Positions 34,115 to 43,321 of a DNA stretch of 64,000 bases are shown here, piece by piece. How positions within the stretch are numbered: position 1 is the stretch's first letter; the number at the start of each line of letters is the position of its first letter. This stretch comes from Streptomyces pristinaespiralis (GTDB lineage: Bacteria; Actinomycetota; Actinomycetes; Streptomycetales; Streptomycetaceae). A program made the translations under genes and the position numbers. Below the pieces are notes generated by a model. It searched no databases, had not been told where the DNA came from, and was given only the letters and a program-made list of their open reading frames with translations. Where the stretch lies: assembly GCF_001278075.1 (NCBI RefSeq), contig NZ_CP011340.1, positions 3,162,001-3,226,000 of the forward strand, in the 5' to 3' direction.

Positions 34115-36799
34115 GTGCAGCCGAAGGCAGCAGGCACCCCTGATTCCGAGCCGCGCCCGGAGAAGGCGGTTCCCGGCAGGGAGACGCCGGCGGCCGGGTC
34201 ATCGGAGGCCGATGTGGCCCACGCGGACCAGGTCTCCGGGGACGAGCCGCTGCTCGCCGCACGCGTGCACCGTCCGTCGGACCTGATGCGGCTGCTGATC
34301 GGCATCCTGGCCATCGCCGTCGTGCTGGCCGTCGCCGCCTTCGCGCAGGGCACCACGAGCGGCCTCGAACAGGACATCAACAAGGGCACCGGGCAGGCCC
34401 CCGACCTGCTGGTCAAGATCGCCGGCCTGGCGTCCAGCATCGCCGTGCTGCTCGTGCCCGTCGCCTTCGCCATCGAGCGGTTGATCAAACGCGACGGTCT
34501 TCGGATCGCGGACGGCGTGCTCGCCGCGGTCCTCGCCCACGGAGTCACCCTCGCCACCGACCTCTGGGTCGCCAAGAGCGCCCCCGGCTCGCTCCAGGAC
34601 GCGCTGACGCAGCAGCAGACCGGCGGCGAGCTGACCGACCCGGTGCACGGATACCTGGCTCCCGTCATCGCCTACATGACGGCGGTGGGCATGGCCCGCA
34701 GGCCCCGCTGGCGCGTGGTCCTGTGGATGGTGCTGATGCTCGACGCCTTCGCGATGCTCGTCGCCGGCTACACGACGCCGTTCTCGGTGCTGCTGACCGT
34801 GCTGCTGGGCTGGACCGTCGCGTACGGCACCCTCTACGCCGTCGGTTCACCGAACGTCCGCCCCACCGGCCAGAACCTGCTCGCCGGGCTGCGTCACGTC
34901 GGCTTCCGGCCGGTGACCGCCATGCGTGCGGAGGACGACGCCCCGGAGAGTGCGGACCAGGACCGCGGCCGCCGCTATCTGGTGTCGCTGGAGGACGGCC
35001 CGCCGCTGGACGTCACCGTCGTCGACCGCGAGCAGCAGGCGCAGGGCTTCTTCTACCGCGTGTGGCGCCGGCTGACACTGCGCTCGATCACGACCCGCCG
35101 TTCCATCCAGTCACTGCGCCAGGCGCTGGAGCAGGAGGCCCTGCTCGCGTACGCGGCGATCGCCGCCGGCGCCAACGCCCCCAAGCTGATCGCCACGTCG
35201 GAGCTCGGGCCCGACGCCGTGATGCTCGTGTACGAGCACTCCGGCGGCCGTTCCCTGGACTCCCTGGCCGACGACGAGATCACGGACGACGTGGTGCGCG
35301 GCGCGTGGCGACAGGTGAAGGCGCTCCAGTCGCGCCGCATCGCGCACCGCCGGCTCGCCGGGGACGCCATCCTGGTCGACCCCGGCGGCCAGGTGATCAT
35401 CACGGATCTGCGCGGCGGCGAGATCGCCGCCGGCGACATGGTGCTCCGGATGGACATCGCCCAGTTGCTGACCACCCTGGGGCTGCGGGTGGGCGCCGAA
35501 CGGGCCGTGGCCGCGGCGGTCGACGTGCTCGGCCCCGACAAGGTCGCCGACTGCCTGCCGCTCCTCCAGCCGATCGCCCTGAGCCGCTCGACCCGGGCCA
35601 CCCTGCGCCATCAGGCACGCGAGCGGGCCCAGCGCGAGCGGGACGCGGTGCTGGAGGCGTCGGAGGCGGCGAAGCGGGCCCGTACGGAGGAGGCCTCCGC
35701 CGACGACCGCAAGGCGGCCCGCAAGGTGGAGCGCGCGGAGAAGCAGGCGGACAAGCGCGCCATGGACGAAGCCATGGACGAGGCGCGGGAGGAGGACCTG
35801 CTCTCCCAGATCCGCCGTCAGGTGCTGCTGATCAGGCCGCAGGCTCCGGTGGAGCCGGTCCGTCTGGAGCGGATCAGGCCCCGCACGCTCGTCAGCTTCA
35901 TCGCCGGTGCGGTCGCCGCGTACTTCCTGCTGTCGCAGATCGCCGGCATCGACTTCGGCACCGTCTTCGCGAACGCCCATTGGGGCTGGGTGGCGGCGGC
36001 CCTGCTGTTCTCCGCGCTCAGCTACGTGGCGGCGGCGATGAGCCTGTTGGGGTTCGTCCCCGAACGGGTCGGTTTCCTGCGGACGGTGACGGCGCAGGTC
36101 GCCGGGTCGTTCGTCAAGATCGTCGCCCCTGCCGCGGTCGGCGGCGTGGCCCTGAACACCCGGTTCCTCCAGCGCTCCGGGGTCCGGCCGGGTCTCGCCG
36201 TGGCCAGTGTCGGCGCCTCGCAGCTGTTCGGGCTCGGCGCGCACATCCTGCTGCTGCTGTCCTTCGGCTACCTGACCGGCACGGAGAAGACGGCGTCGCT
36301 CACCCCGTCCAGGACGGTGATCGCCGGTCTGCTGACGGTCGCCGTACTGGTCCTGGTGGTGACGGCGATCCCGTTCCTGCGGAAGTTCGTCGTGACCCGG
36401 CTGCGGTCGCTGTTCGCCGGCGTCGTGCCGCGCATGCTGGACGTGCTCCAGAGGCCGGGGAAGCTGATCACCGGCATCGGCGGGATGCTGCTGCTGACGG
36501 GTCTTTTCGTGCTCTGTCTGGACGCGTCGGTCCGGGCGTTCGACGGCGGCCACCAGCCGGTGAGCTACGCGAGCATCGCCGTGGTGTTCCTCGCCGGCAA
36601 CGCACTGGGCTCGGCGGCGCCGACGCCGGGCGGTGTGGGCGCCGTCGAGGGCGCGCTGCTGGGCGGTCTGGTGCTGGTGGGCGTGCCGAAGGAGGTCGCC
36701 GCGCCCGCTGTGCTGCTGTACCGGACGATGACGCTGTGGCTGCCGGTCCTACCGGGCTGGTTCGCCTTCACGCACCTCACCCGCAAGGGCTCCCTCTGA
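34115..36799 (+). CDS. MprF-like integral membrane protein with embedded degenerate kinase domain
   Basis: About 894 residues. After an acidic N-terminus come about five membrane helices (residues 60-230). A cytoplasmic region (about 255-470) has kinase-like traits: IAHRRLAGDAILVD in place of the catalytic loop and ITDLRGGEI in place of DFG, both lacking the canonical residues. A charged Ala/Arg/Glu/Lys-rich coiled coil (500-570) follows, then an MprF/UPF0104 flippase-like membrane domain (590-890, with GSFVKIVAPAAVGGVALNTRFLQ and PTPGGVGAVEGAL). GTG 34115 is preferred because AAGGAG precedes it at 6 nt; GTG 34070 is the alternative. Lipid transport is a reasonable guess. Confidence 0.88.
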   Translation: MQPKAAGTPDSEPRPEKAVPGRETPAAGSSEADVAHADQVSGDEPLLAARVHRPSDLMRLLIGILAIAVVLAVAAFAQGTTSGLEQDINKGTGQAPDLLVKIAGLASSIAVLLVPVAFAIERLIKRDGLRIADGVLAAVLAHGVTLATDLWVAKSAPGSLQDALTQQQTGGELTDPVHGYLAPVIAYMTAVGMARRPRWRVVLWMVLMLDAFAMLVAGYTTPFSVLLTVLLGWTVAYGTLYAVGSPNVRPTGQNLLAGLRHVGFRPVTAMRAEDDAPESADQDRGRRYLVSLEDGPPLDVTVVDREQQAQGFFYRVWRRLTLRSITTRRSIQSLRQALEQEALLAYAAIAAGANAPKLIATSELGPDAVMLVYEHSGGRSLDSLADDEITDDVVRGAWRQVKALQSRRIAHRRLAGDAILVDPGGQVIITDLRGGEIAAGDMVLRMDIAQLLTTLGLRVGAERAVAAAVDVLGPDKVADCLPLLQPIALSRSTRATLRHQARERAQRERDAVLEASEAAKRARTEEASADDRKAARKVERAEKQADKRAMDEAMDEAREEDLLSQIRRQVLLIRPQAPVEPVRLERIRPRTLVSFIAGAVAAYFLLSQIAGIDFGTVFANAHWGWVAAALLFSALSYVAAAMSLLGFVPERVGFLRTVTAQVAGSFVKIVAPAAVGGVALNTRFLQRSGVRPGLAVASVGASQLFGLGAHILLLLSFGYLTGTEKTASLTPSRTVIAGLLTVAVLVLVVTAIPFLRKFVVTRLRSLFAGVVPRMLDVLQRPGKLITGIGGMLLLTGLFVLCLDASVRAFDGGHQPVSYASIAVVFLAGNALGSAAPTPGGVGAVEGALLGGLVLVGVPKEVAAPAVLLYRTMTLWLPVLPGWFAFTHLTRKGSL

Positions 36800-36929
36800 C
36801 GGTCCGGGGACGGCCCGACGCCCGTTGCCGGACCGCGGGAATCTCACCCGTCCGGCGCAGCGCCGCGGCCTCCACCCGCATGGACCGGTCGCCCGTGCGG
36901 GGCACGCGGTGGCGGCGCACGATGGCGGC

Positions 36930-38486
36930 ATGCCGATGACTTCCTCCGCCGCGCGGGCCGCGGCCGCCGCCACCGTGACAGCCGTACTGCTGGCCGTCGC
37001 CGGCTGTTCCGACGAGGGGAACGGCGACGGGGACCGGCCCAAGGACCTCGCCTCCCAGCAGCTGGAATGGCGGCCGTGCCCCGCTCCCTCGGAGGCGGAG
37101 GGCGGCGGTCCGGCGCCGTCGCCGCTGCCCGGCGGGACGAAGTGGCAGTGCTCGTTCATGGACGTCCCGCTGGACTGGGCGAAGCCGGACGGCGAGACCA
37201 TCGAGCTGGCCCTGATCCGGGCCCCGGCGCGTGACCCCGAGAACCGCATCGGCTCCCTCGTCTACAACTTCGGCGGGCCGGGCGCCTCCGGGGTGTACGC
37301 CCTGCCTGCCCTCGCGTCCGAGTACGAGGCCCTCCGCGACCGCTACGACCTGGTGAGCTTCGATCCGCGGGGAGTCGGCCGCAGCGTTCCCGTGGAGTGC
37401 CTCGACGACAGGGAGATGGACGAGCTCGCGGCCGGCGACCCGACGCCCGACGACTCCGCCGAGGAGAAGAGCTTCCAGCGGGGCATCGAGGACTTCACCG
37501 ACGGCTGCGAGGAGAACTCGGGTGAAGAGCTCCCGCACGTCGGCACCCTCAACGCCGCACGGGACCTGGACCTGATGCGCCAGGTCCTCGGCGACGACAA
37601 GCTCCACTACTTCGGCATCTCGTACGGCACAGAGCTGGGCGGCGTCTACGCCCACCTGTACCCGAAGAACATCGGCCGGGCCGTCTTCGACGCCGTCGTC
37701 GACCCGACCCAAGGCACCGTCCAGAGCGCGCTCGGCCAGGTCAGAGGCTTCCAGCTGGCCCTCGGCAACTTCGCGGAGGACTGCCTGGACCGCGGCGACG
37801 CCTGCCGGCTCCCCGGCTCCTCCGTGGCCGAGATCGAGGACTGGGTCATCCGCCTGCTGGACCGGCTCGACAAGAAGCCCGTGCCGGGGATCGGAGAGCG
37901 GATGCTCACCGAGGGGCAGGCCGCGAACGGCATCATCCACACGCTCTACTCCAAGGAGTACTGGAAGCTGCTGGAGCAGGGCCTCGACGAGGCCGACGGC
38001 GGCAACGGAGCTCTGCTGCTGGCCTTCTCCGACGCGCAGAGCGGGCGGTCGGAGAACGGCACCTACAGCAACATCCAGGCGGCGGGCACGGCCATCGGCT
38101 GTGTCGACGCCAAGGCCCGCTACACCCTGGAGCAGGCCAAGGCCATGGTTCCCGAGTTCCGCAAGGCCTCCCCCGTCTTCGGCGAGTACCTCGCCTGGGG
38201 CCAGGCCAGCTGCAGCGAGTGGCCGGTGGCGGGCACCTGGGACCACCCGGACGTCTCTGCGCCCGGCGCGCCGCCCATCGTGGTGGTCGGCAACACCGGC
38301 GACCCGGCGACGCCCTACGAGGGCACGAAGGCGATGGCCCGGGCGCTGGGCAAGGGCGTCGCGGTCCAGGTCACGTACGAGGGCGAGGGGCACGGTTCGT
38401 ACAGCAGCAGCCCCTGCGTCCAGAAGGCCGTGAACGGTTACCTGCTGAACGGCCGGGTCCCCTCCGACGGCACGGTGTGCAAGTAG
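36930..38486 (+). CDS. Secreted lipoprotein S33 peptidase (tripeptidyl-aminopeptidase-like), copy 1
   Basis: 518 residues. Signal peptide with lipobox LAVAGC near residue 24, then an alpha/beta-hydrolase with NFGGPGASGVYALP (oxyanion region), the nucleophile GISYGTELGG, the acid GNTGDPATPYEG and the catalytic His GEGHGSY. C-terminal TAP-like domain. It should release N-terminal tri- or dipeptides outside the cell. ATG 36930 (MPM) is followed by ATG 36936; both have weak ribosome sites. Its tandem paralog starts 63 bp downstream. Confidence 0.92.
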   Translation: MPMTSSAARAAAAATVTAVLLAVAGCSDEGNGDGDRPKDLASQQLEWRPCPAPSEAEGGGPAPSPLPGGTKWQCSFMDVPLDWAKPDGETIELALIRAPARDPENRIGSLVYNFGGPGASGVYALPALASEYEALRDRYDLVSFDPRGVGRSVPVECLDDREMDELAAGDPTPDDSAEEKSFQRGIEDFTDGCEENSGEELPHVGTLNAARDLDLMRQVLGDDKLHYFGISYGTELGGVYAHLYPKNIGRAVFDAVVDPTQGTVQSALGQVRGFQLALGNFAEDCLDRGDACRLPGSSVAEIEDWVIRLLDRLDKKPVPGIGERMLTEGQAANGIIHTLYSKEYWKLLEQGLDEADGGNGALLLAFSDAQSGRSENGTYSNIQAAGTAIGCVDAKARYTLEQAKAMVPEFRKASPVFGEYLAWGQASCSEWPVAGTWDHPDVSAPGAPPIVVVGNTGDPATPYEGTKAMARALGKGVAVQVTYEGEGHGSYSSSPCVQKAVNGYLLNGRVPSDGTVCK

Positions 38487-38548
38487 TCCGGGCGGCGGTG
38501 CTGCCTAGGATGTCGAAACTGTCTTCGATGACCGTTGGGGTGTGTGGG

Positions 38549-40138
38549 ATGAGACATCGGGTGCGAGCGGTGGCCCTGGCAACGGCGACGCTCCTCGTGG
38601 CAGCCGGCGCGGCCGGATGCAGCGGCGACGGGGGGGACGGGGCCGACGACGGGCGCAACAGCGGCTCCCCGTCCTCCGCCGCCTCCTCCCCCGGCGTGAC
38701 CCCCTCCGGTGATCCCGCCCTGCCGGCCGCGCTGACCGGCCAGAAGCCGGACTGGAAGCGCTGCGAGGCCCCGGTCGAGGCGTACGGCAGCTCGGCGCAG
38801 GTGCCCGGCGGCCAGTGGCAGTGCGCCACGGTCGAGGCCCCGCTGGACTACGGCGACCCGGCCGGGGAGACCATCGGCATCGCGCTGATCCGCTCCAAGG
38901 CGAAGGACCCCGAAAAGCGCATCGGCTCGCTGCTCTTCAACTTCGGCGGGCCCGGCGGCTCCGGTGTGGCGGCACTGCCCGGCGCGGCCGAGGGCTACGG
39001 CAGCCTGCACAGCCGCTACGACCTGGTCGGCTTCGACCCGCGCGGCGTGGCGGCGAGCTCCGCGGTGGTGTGCCGTGGCGACAAGGAGACGGCGAGGTCG
39101 CTGGGCCTGGACGCCACTCCGGACACCGCGGCGGAGGAGAGGACCTTCATGGCCGACGCGGCGTCCTTCGGCAAGGGCTGCGCGGAGCGCTCCGGCCGGG
39201 TCGTCCCGCACGTCGGCACGGCGAACGCCGCACGCGACATGGACCTGATACGCCACGTGCTCGGTGACGGAGAACTCCACTACCTGGGCTTCTCCTACGG
39301 CACCGAACTGGGCGGCGTCTACGCCCATCTGTACCCGCAGAACGTCGGGCGGCTGGTCCTCGACGCCGTGGTCGACCCGTCCGCCGACTACGCGGGGCAC
39401 TCGCGCAACCAGACACGCGGATTCCAGCGTGCGCTGGAGAACTACTTCAAGAGCCGGGGCATCGGCGCCGAGGAGGGCACCGGGCGCATCGTGAAACTGC
39501 TGCAGCAGCTCGACCGCAGGCCGATGCCCACGGCCGACGGCCGACGGCTCACCGAGGGCCTGGCGCTGACCGGGATCATCCAGCCGCTGTACTCGCAGAG
39601 CAGCTGGAAGTACCTGACCCAGGCGCTGGACGCGGCGGAACAGGGCGACGGCACGGGGCTGCTGCTGATGGCCGACTCGTACAACGACCGTGACGAGAAC
39701 GGCCGTTACGGCACCCAGAGCCATGCGCAGCGCGCCATATCGTGCGCGGACGCCAAGGGCCGGGTGTCGCCTGCCGAGGTGCGTTCCCGGCATCTCGCCG
39801 AGTTCACCGACGTGTCCCCGGTCTTCGGCCCGTATCTGGCGTGGGACCTGGCCGGCTGGTGCGCCGACTGGCCGGTGCCCGGCGAGTGGGAGACGCCGGA
39901 GGTGTCCGCGGACGGCGCGGCGCCGATCCTGGTGATCGGTACAACGGGTGACCCGGCGACCCCGTACGAGGGTGCGAAGAAGATGGCCGACGAACTCGGC
40001 AAGGGGGTCGGCGTGCTGATCACCAACAAGGGTGAGGGCCACGGGGCGTACGGCAGTGGTAAGTGCGTCACGGAGACCGTGGACGCCTACCTGCTCGAGG
40101 GCAAGGTGCCGCGGAGCGGCAAGACCTGTACCTCCTGA
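38549..40138 (+). CDS. Secreted lipoprotein S33 peptidase (tripeptidyl-aminopeptidase-like), copy 2
   Basis: 529 residues, paralog of the gene just upstream: signal peptide MRHRVRAVALATATLLVAAG with the lipobox AAGC, then NFGGPGGSGVAALP, nucleophile GFSYGTELGG, GTTGDPATPYEG and GEGHGAY. The linker after the lipobox is Gly/Asp/Ser-rich. The start is uncertain between ATG 38549 (natural signal peptide) and ATG 38528 or 38507 upstream. Strong similarity along the full length indicates tandem duplication. A terminator separates it from moeZ. Confidence 0.92.
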   Translation: MRHRVRAVALATATLLVAAGAAGCSGDGGDGADDGRNSGSPSSAASSPGVTPSGDPALPAALTGQKPDWKRCEAPVEAYGSSAQVPGGQWQCATVEAPLDYGDPAGETIGIALIRSKAKDPEKRIGSLLFNFGGPGGSGVAALPGAAEGYGSLHSRYDLVGFDPRGVAASSAVVCRGDKETARSLGLDATPDTAAEERTFMADAASFGKGCAERSGRVVPHVGTANAARDMDLIRHVLGDGELHYLGFSYGTELGGVYAHLYPQNVGRLVLDAVVDPSADYAGHSRNQTRGFQRALENYFKSRGIGAEEGTGRIVKLLQQLDRRPMPTADGRRLTEGLALTGIIQPLYSQSSWKYLTQALDAAEQGDGTGLLLMADSYNDRDENGRYGTQSHAQRAISCADAKGRVSPAEVRSRHLAEFTDVSPVFGPYLAWDLAGWCADWPVPGEWETPEVSADGAAPILVIGTTGDPATPYEGAKKMADELGKGVGVLITNKGEGHGAYGSGKCVTETVDAYLLEGKVPRSGKTCTS

Positions 40139-40161
40139 GCTCTTGCCCGCGCGCCGACACG

Positions 40162-40202
40162 GCGAAGGCCCCGGACCGCTCGACGCGGTCCGGGGCCTTC
40201 GC
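40162..40202. terminator. Bidirectional terminator between S33 peptidase and moeZ
   Basis: An 18-bp perfect stem (40162-40179 with 40185-40202), loop TCGAC, lies in the 76-bp gap between two converging genes. Confidence 0.85.
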
Positions 40203-40214
40203 GTTCCGGGACGA

Positions 40215-41393
40215 TCAGTAGACCGGCTTCTCCGGCTCGATCTGGTTGACCCAGCCGATGACGCCGCCGCCGACGTGCACCGCGTCGGCGAAGCCCGCCG
40301 ACTTCAGCACGGCCAGGACTTCCGCACTGCGGACACCCGTCTTGCAATGCAGGACGATCTTCTTGTCCTGGGGCAGGTCCTGGAGGGCGGTGCCCATCAG
40401 GAACTCGTTCTTCGGGATCAGCCGGGCACCCGGGATCGAGACGATCTCGTACTCGTTGACCTCGCGGACATCGATGATGTCGATGTTCTCGCCGTCGTCG
40501 ATCCACTCCTTGAGCTGCTTGGGAGTGATCGTCGCGCCGGCCGCCGCCTCCTGGGCCTCCTCGGACACGACACCGCAGAAGGCCTCGTAGTCGATGAGCT
40601 CCGTGACGGTGGGGTTCTCGCCGCAGACCGCGCAGTTCGGGTCCTTGCGGACCTTCACCTGGCGGTACTGCATCTCGAGGGCGTCGTAGATCATGAGCCG
40701 GCCGACCAGCGGCTCACCGATGCCGGCGAGCAGCTTGATGGCCTCGTTGACCTGGATCGAGCCGATGGACGCGCACAGCACGCCCAGCACGCCGCCCTCG
40801 GCGCAGCTCGGGACCATGCCCGGCGGCGGGGGCTCCGGGTAGAGGCAGCGGTAGCAGGGGCCGTGCTCGGACCAGAAGACGGAGGCCTGGCCGTCGAAGC
40901 GGTAGATGGAACCCCATACGTACGGCTTGTTCAGCAGCACACAGGCGTCGTTGACCAGGTAGCGCGTGGCGAAGTTGTCCGTGCCGTCGACGATCAGGTC
41001 GTACTGGCTGAAGATCTCCATCACGTTGTCGGCCTCGAGCCGCTCTTCGTGGAGGACGACGTTCACGTACGGGTTGATGCCCTTGACGCTGTCACGGGCG
41101 GACTCGGCCTTGGACCGGCCGATGTCGGCCTGGCTGTGGATGATCTGACGCTGCAGGTTCGACTCGTCGACCTCGTCGAACTCCACGATGCCGAGCGTTC
41201 CGACACCGGCGGCCGCCAGGTACATCAGGGCCGGCGAACCGAGTCCGCCCGCGCCAACGGCGAGCACACGAGCGTTCTTCAGCCGCTTCTGCCCGTCCAT
41301 CCCGACATCCGGGATGATCAGGTGGCGGGAGTACCTGCGGACCTCGTCTACGGTGAGCTCGGCTGCGGGCTCGACCAGGGGTGGCAGCGACAC
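40215..41393 (-). CDS. moeZ: Adenylyltransferase/sulfurtransferase MoeZ (MoeB-rhodanese fusion)
   Basis: 392 residues. E1-like domain with the nucleotide loop GAGGLGSPALMYLAAAGVG, DESNLQRQ, and zinc Cys pairs CYRC and CAVC. A C-terminal rhodanese domain (about 295-390) has the persulfide loop HCKTGVRS. MoeZ adenylates and sulfurates sulfur-carrier proteins (MoaD, ThiS, CysO and secondary-metabolite carriers), so it supplies MoaE among others. GTG 41393 has GGAG at 5 nt. It lies 63 nt downstream of the spherulin-4 gene on the same strand and may be read from that operon. Matches Rv3206c. Confidence 0.96.
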   Translation of the reverse strand: MSLPPLVEPAAELTVDEVRRYSRHLIIPDVGMDGQKRLKNARVLAVGAGGLGSPALMYLAAAGVGTLGIVEFDEVDESNLQRQIIHSQADIGRSKAESARDSVKGINPYVNVVLHEERLEADNVMEIFSQYDLIVDGTDNFATRYLVNDACVLLNKPYVWGSIYRFDGQASVFWSEHGPCYRCLYPEPPPPGMVPSCAEGGVLGVLCASIGSIQVNEAIKLLAGIGEPLVGRLMIYDALEMQYRQVKVRKDPNCAVCGENPTVTELIDYEAFCGVVSEEAQEAAAGATITPKQLKEWIDDGENIDIIDVREVNEYEIVSIPGARLIPKNEFLMGTALQDLPQDKKIVLHCKTGVRSAEVLAVLKSAGFADAVHVGGGVIGWVNQIEPEKPVY

Positions 41394-41456
41394 GGGGGCT
41401 CCGTCGGTCGGTATGTCAGTACGGTTGTTCTCCTCGTAACACTGCCACGGCCCTTC

Positions 41457-42218
41457 TCATTCCGAGACACCACGTCCGATCTGCGAGACGATTTCGTCCC
41501 AGTAACCGGGCAGTGTCTCGAATGGCCCGATCTGCCCCCTTCCTTCCCACCGGCCGCCCCGGTCGGTGAAGAAGATGGTGCCTGCGCCCTGCCACCGGGC
41601 GATGCGGGTGGCCTCCTTCAGGTGGGTGCGGGGCACCCCGTGGACGAAGTGGACGAACCGTTCCGGCGGATACTCCGCCGTCCACTCGGCCACCTGTGAC
41701 CAGCGGTACTCCGCCCACGGCCCGGAGAAGGTGACCAGCTGGTCCGCGGCCTCCGCGTAGCCGGGATACGGATGCGAACCGTGGCCCAGCACCATGTGTC
41801 CGCCGTCCACCACGGCGTCCAGGGTGGCCGTGGTCCGGCGCACGTTCGCCAGGTCTGCCCGCTCCGTGGGACAGCGGTCCAGCAGGAAGCCGTCGACCTT
41901 GTACCAGTCGGAGAAGTGCTGCGCGTCACGCACGAGGTCACCGAACGTCCGTGATCCATGGGACATGTCGAGGTGCCCCAGGACCCGCACGCCCGCGTTG
42001 CGCAGCCGGCCGACGGCTTCCAGACAGTGCGGGTCGGGCCGGTCGCCCGGCCCCGCCGCGACATTGAGGACGACCCAGTGCAGCGGCGTCCCCGGCCGCG
42101 TCAGCTCGGCCCATTCGGCGGGAGCGAGCAGGGGGTGCGCGTAGCCGGGGATACCGAACCCCAGCCCTTCCGCGCCGGTGGCGGCCAGCGGTGTGTCCGT
42201 CGTGGTCAGATGCGGCAT
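41457..42218 (-). CDS. Spherulation-specific family 4 protein (GH-like)
   Basis: 253 residues of the spherulin-4 family, a TIM-barrel-like fold related to the glycoside-hydrolase (GH114-type) part of PelA. Motifs: GFGIPGYAHPLLAPAEW, VVLNVAAGPGDRPD, VLGHLDMSHGSR, VDGFLLDRCPTE (probable catalytic acids), PYPGYAEAADQLVTFSG, HFVHGVP and TIFFTDRGGRWEG. No signal peptide, so it may act inside the cell or be exported otherwise. It is the last gene of the glycosyltransferase operon and overlaps the epimerase gene by 13 bp. Confidence 0.88.
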   Translation of the reverse strand: MPHLTTTDTPLAATGAEGLGFGIPGYAHPLLAPAEWAELTRPGTPLHWVVLNVAAGPGDRPDPHCLEAVGRLRNAGVRVLGHLDMSHGSRTFGDLVRDAQHFSDWYKVDGFLLDRCPTERADLANVRRTTATLDAVVDGGHMVLGHGSHPYPGYAEAADQLVTFSGPWAEYRWSQVAEWTAEYPPERFVHFVHGVPRTHLKEATRIARWQGAGTIFFTDRGGRWEGRGQIGPFETLPGYWDEIVSQIGRGVSE

Positions 42219-43165
42219 GCTGCCTCCATCCAGATGTCGGCGAGGGACTCCTCGAGGTTGATACGGGGACGCCAGCCGAGCCGGTCGCGCGCGGTGCGCA
42301 CGTCCGCCTGCTGCCAGCTTCCGCAGCCGTCCGGATACGGGGACGGTGTCGCGGCGAGGTGCTCGACGATCGACTCGGAGCGCGGGCTGCCGATGACCGG
42401 GCGGCCGGGGGGCGCGTCCAGCTCGTGCAGGGCGCCCGCGTAGCCGGCGACCCTGGCGAGGATCGACGCGGCGTCCCTGAGCTTCACGGCCCGGCCGGTG
42501 CCGATGTTGACGACGCCCTGCGCCGCAGAGAGCGAGGCGGCGTGCACGGCGCGCGCCACGTCACGCACGTCGACGAAGTCGCGCTGCACGCCGAGGCCGC
42601 TGAGCTTGAGCTCCCCGTCGCCGGCCTGCATGGCGCGCCGCATGGCTTCGGCGAGCCGGCCGAGCGGGGAGCCGGCCGGCGTGCCGGGGCCGACGGGAGA
42701 GAAGACGCGCAGGACGACGGCGTCCAGACCCGAGCCGAGCACCAGCTCGGTGGCGGCGAGCTTGCTCACCCCGTAGGGGCCGCCGGGCCGCGGGACGGCG
42801 TCCTCCGCGGTCGACGAGCCCTGCTGCGAGGGACCGTACTCGGACGCGCAGCCCACCTGGACCAGCCGGGCACCGCAGCCACTGCGGCGCAGCGCCTCGC
42901 AGACGGTCGCGACGGCGACGGTGTTGTGCCTGGTCAGTTCGCGGGCGCCGCCGCGGGTGGCGCCCGCGCAGTTGATGACGACGCCGGGGTGCACGGCGCC
43001 CAGGAAGCGGGTCAGCGCACCCGGGCTGCCGCCGGAGAGGTCGAAGCGGACATCGGCGTCGTCGCCGCGGCCCAGGGCGGTGAGGTGCACGGCCGGGTCG
43101 GCGAGCAGCCGGTCGGCGACGAAACGGCCGAGGAATCCATTGGCACCGAGCAGGAGCACCCTCAT
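42206..43165 (-). CDS. NAD-dependent sugar-nucleotide epimerase/dehydratase
   Basis: 319 residues, extended SDR: MRVLLLGANGFLGRFVAD (NAD loop), VVINCAGATRGG, the YxxxK catalytic pair in PYGVSKLA, and QRDFVDVRDVARAV near the substrate region. It probably makes or interconverts an NDP-hexose for the neighbouring glycosyltransferase. ATG 43165 has GAGGAG at 8 nt, so the open frame above it is not used. A hairpin (CTCCGCGG/CCGCGGAG, 43265-43288) lies in the 156-bp gap to the upstream membrane-protein gene and might tune expression within the operon. Confidence 0.93.
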   Translation of the reverse strand: MRVLLLGANGFLGRFVADRLLADPAVHLTALGRGDDADVRFDLSGGSPGALTRFLGAVHPGVVINCAGATRGGARELTRHNTVAVATVCEALRRSGCGARLVQVGCASEYGPSQQGSSTAEDAVPRPGGPYGVSKLAATELVLGSGLDAVVLRVFSPVGPGTPAGSPLGRLAEAMRRAMQAGDGELKLSGLGVQRDFVDVRDVARAVHAASLSAAQGVVNIGTGRAVKLRDAASILARVAGYAGALHELDAPPGRPVIGSPRSESIVEHLAATPSPYPDGCGSWQQADVRTARDRLGWRPRINLEESLADIWMEAACRI

Positions 43166-43321
43166 CGCGCGGCTCCTCGGGACCGACGGGCCGGAGCTGG
43201 GTGTTGCGGTGTCATGTGGCTTTCTCCTTAGGGATGTTGCTTTCGGTGCCATGTAGGCCGGTTGCTCCGCGGTGTCGGCTCCGCGGAGTGCGGCGGATGC
43301 GCCGGCGGCGTTCGGAGGGGG

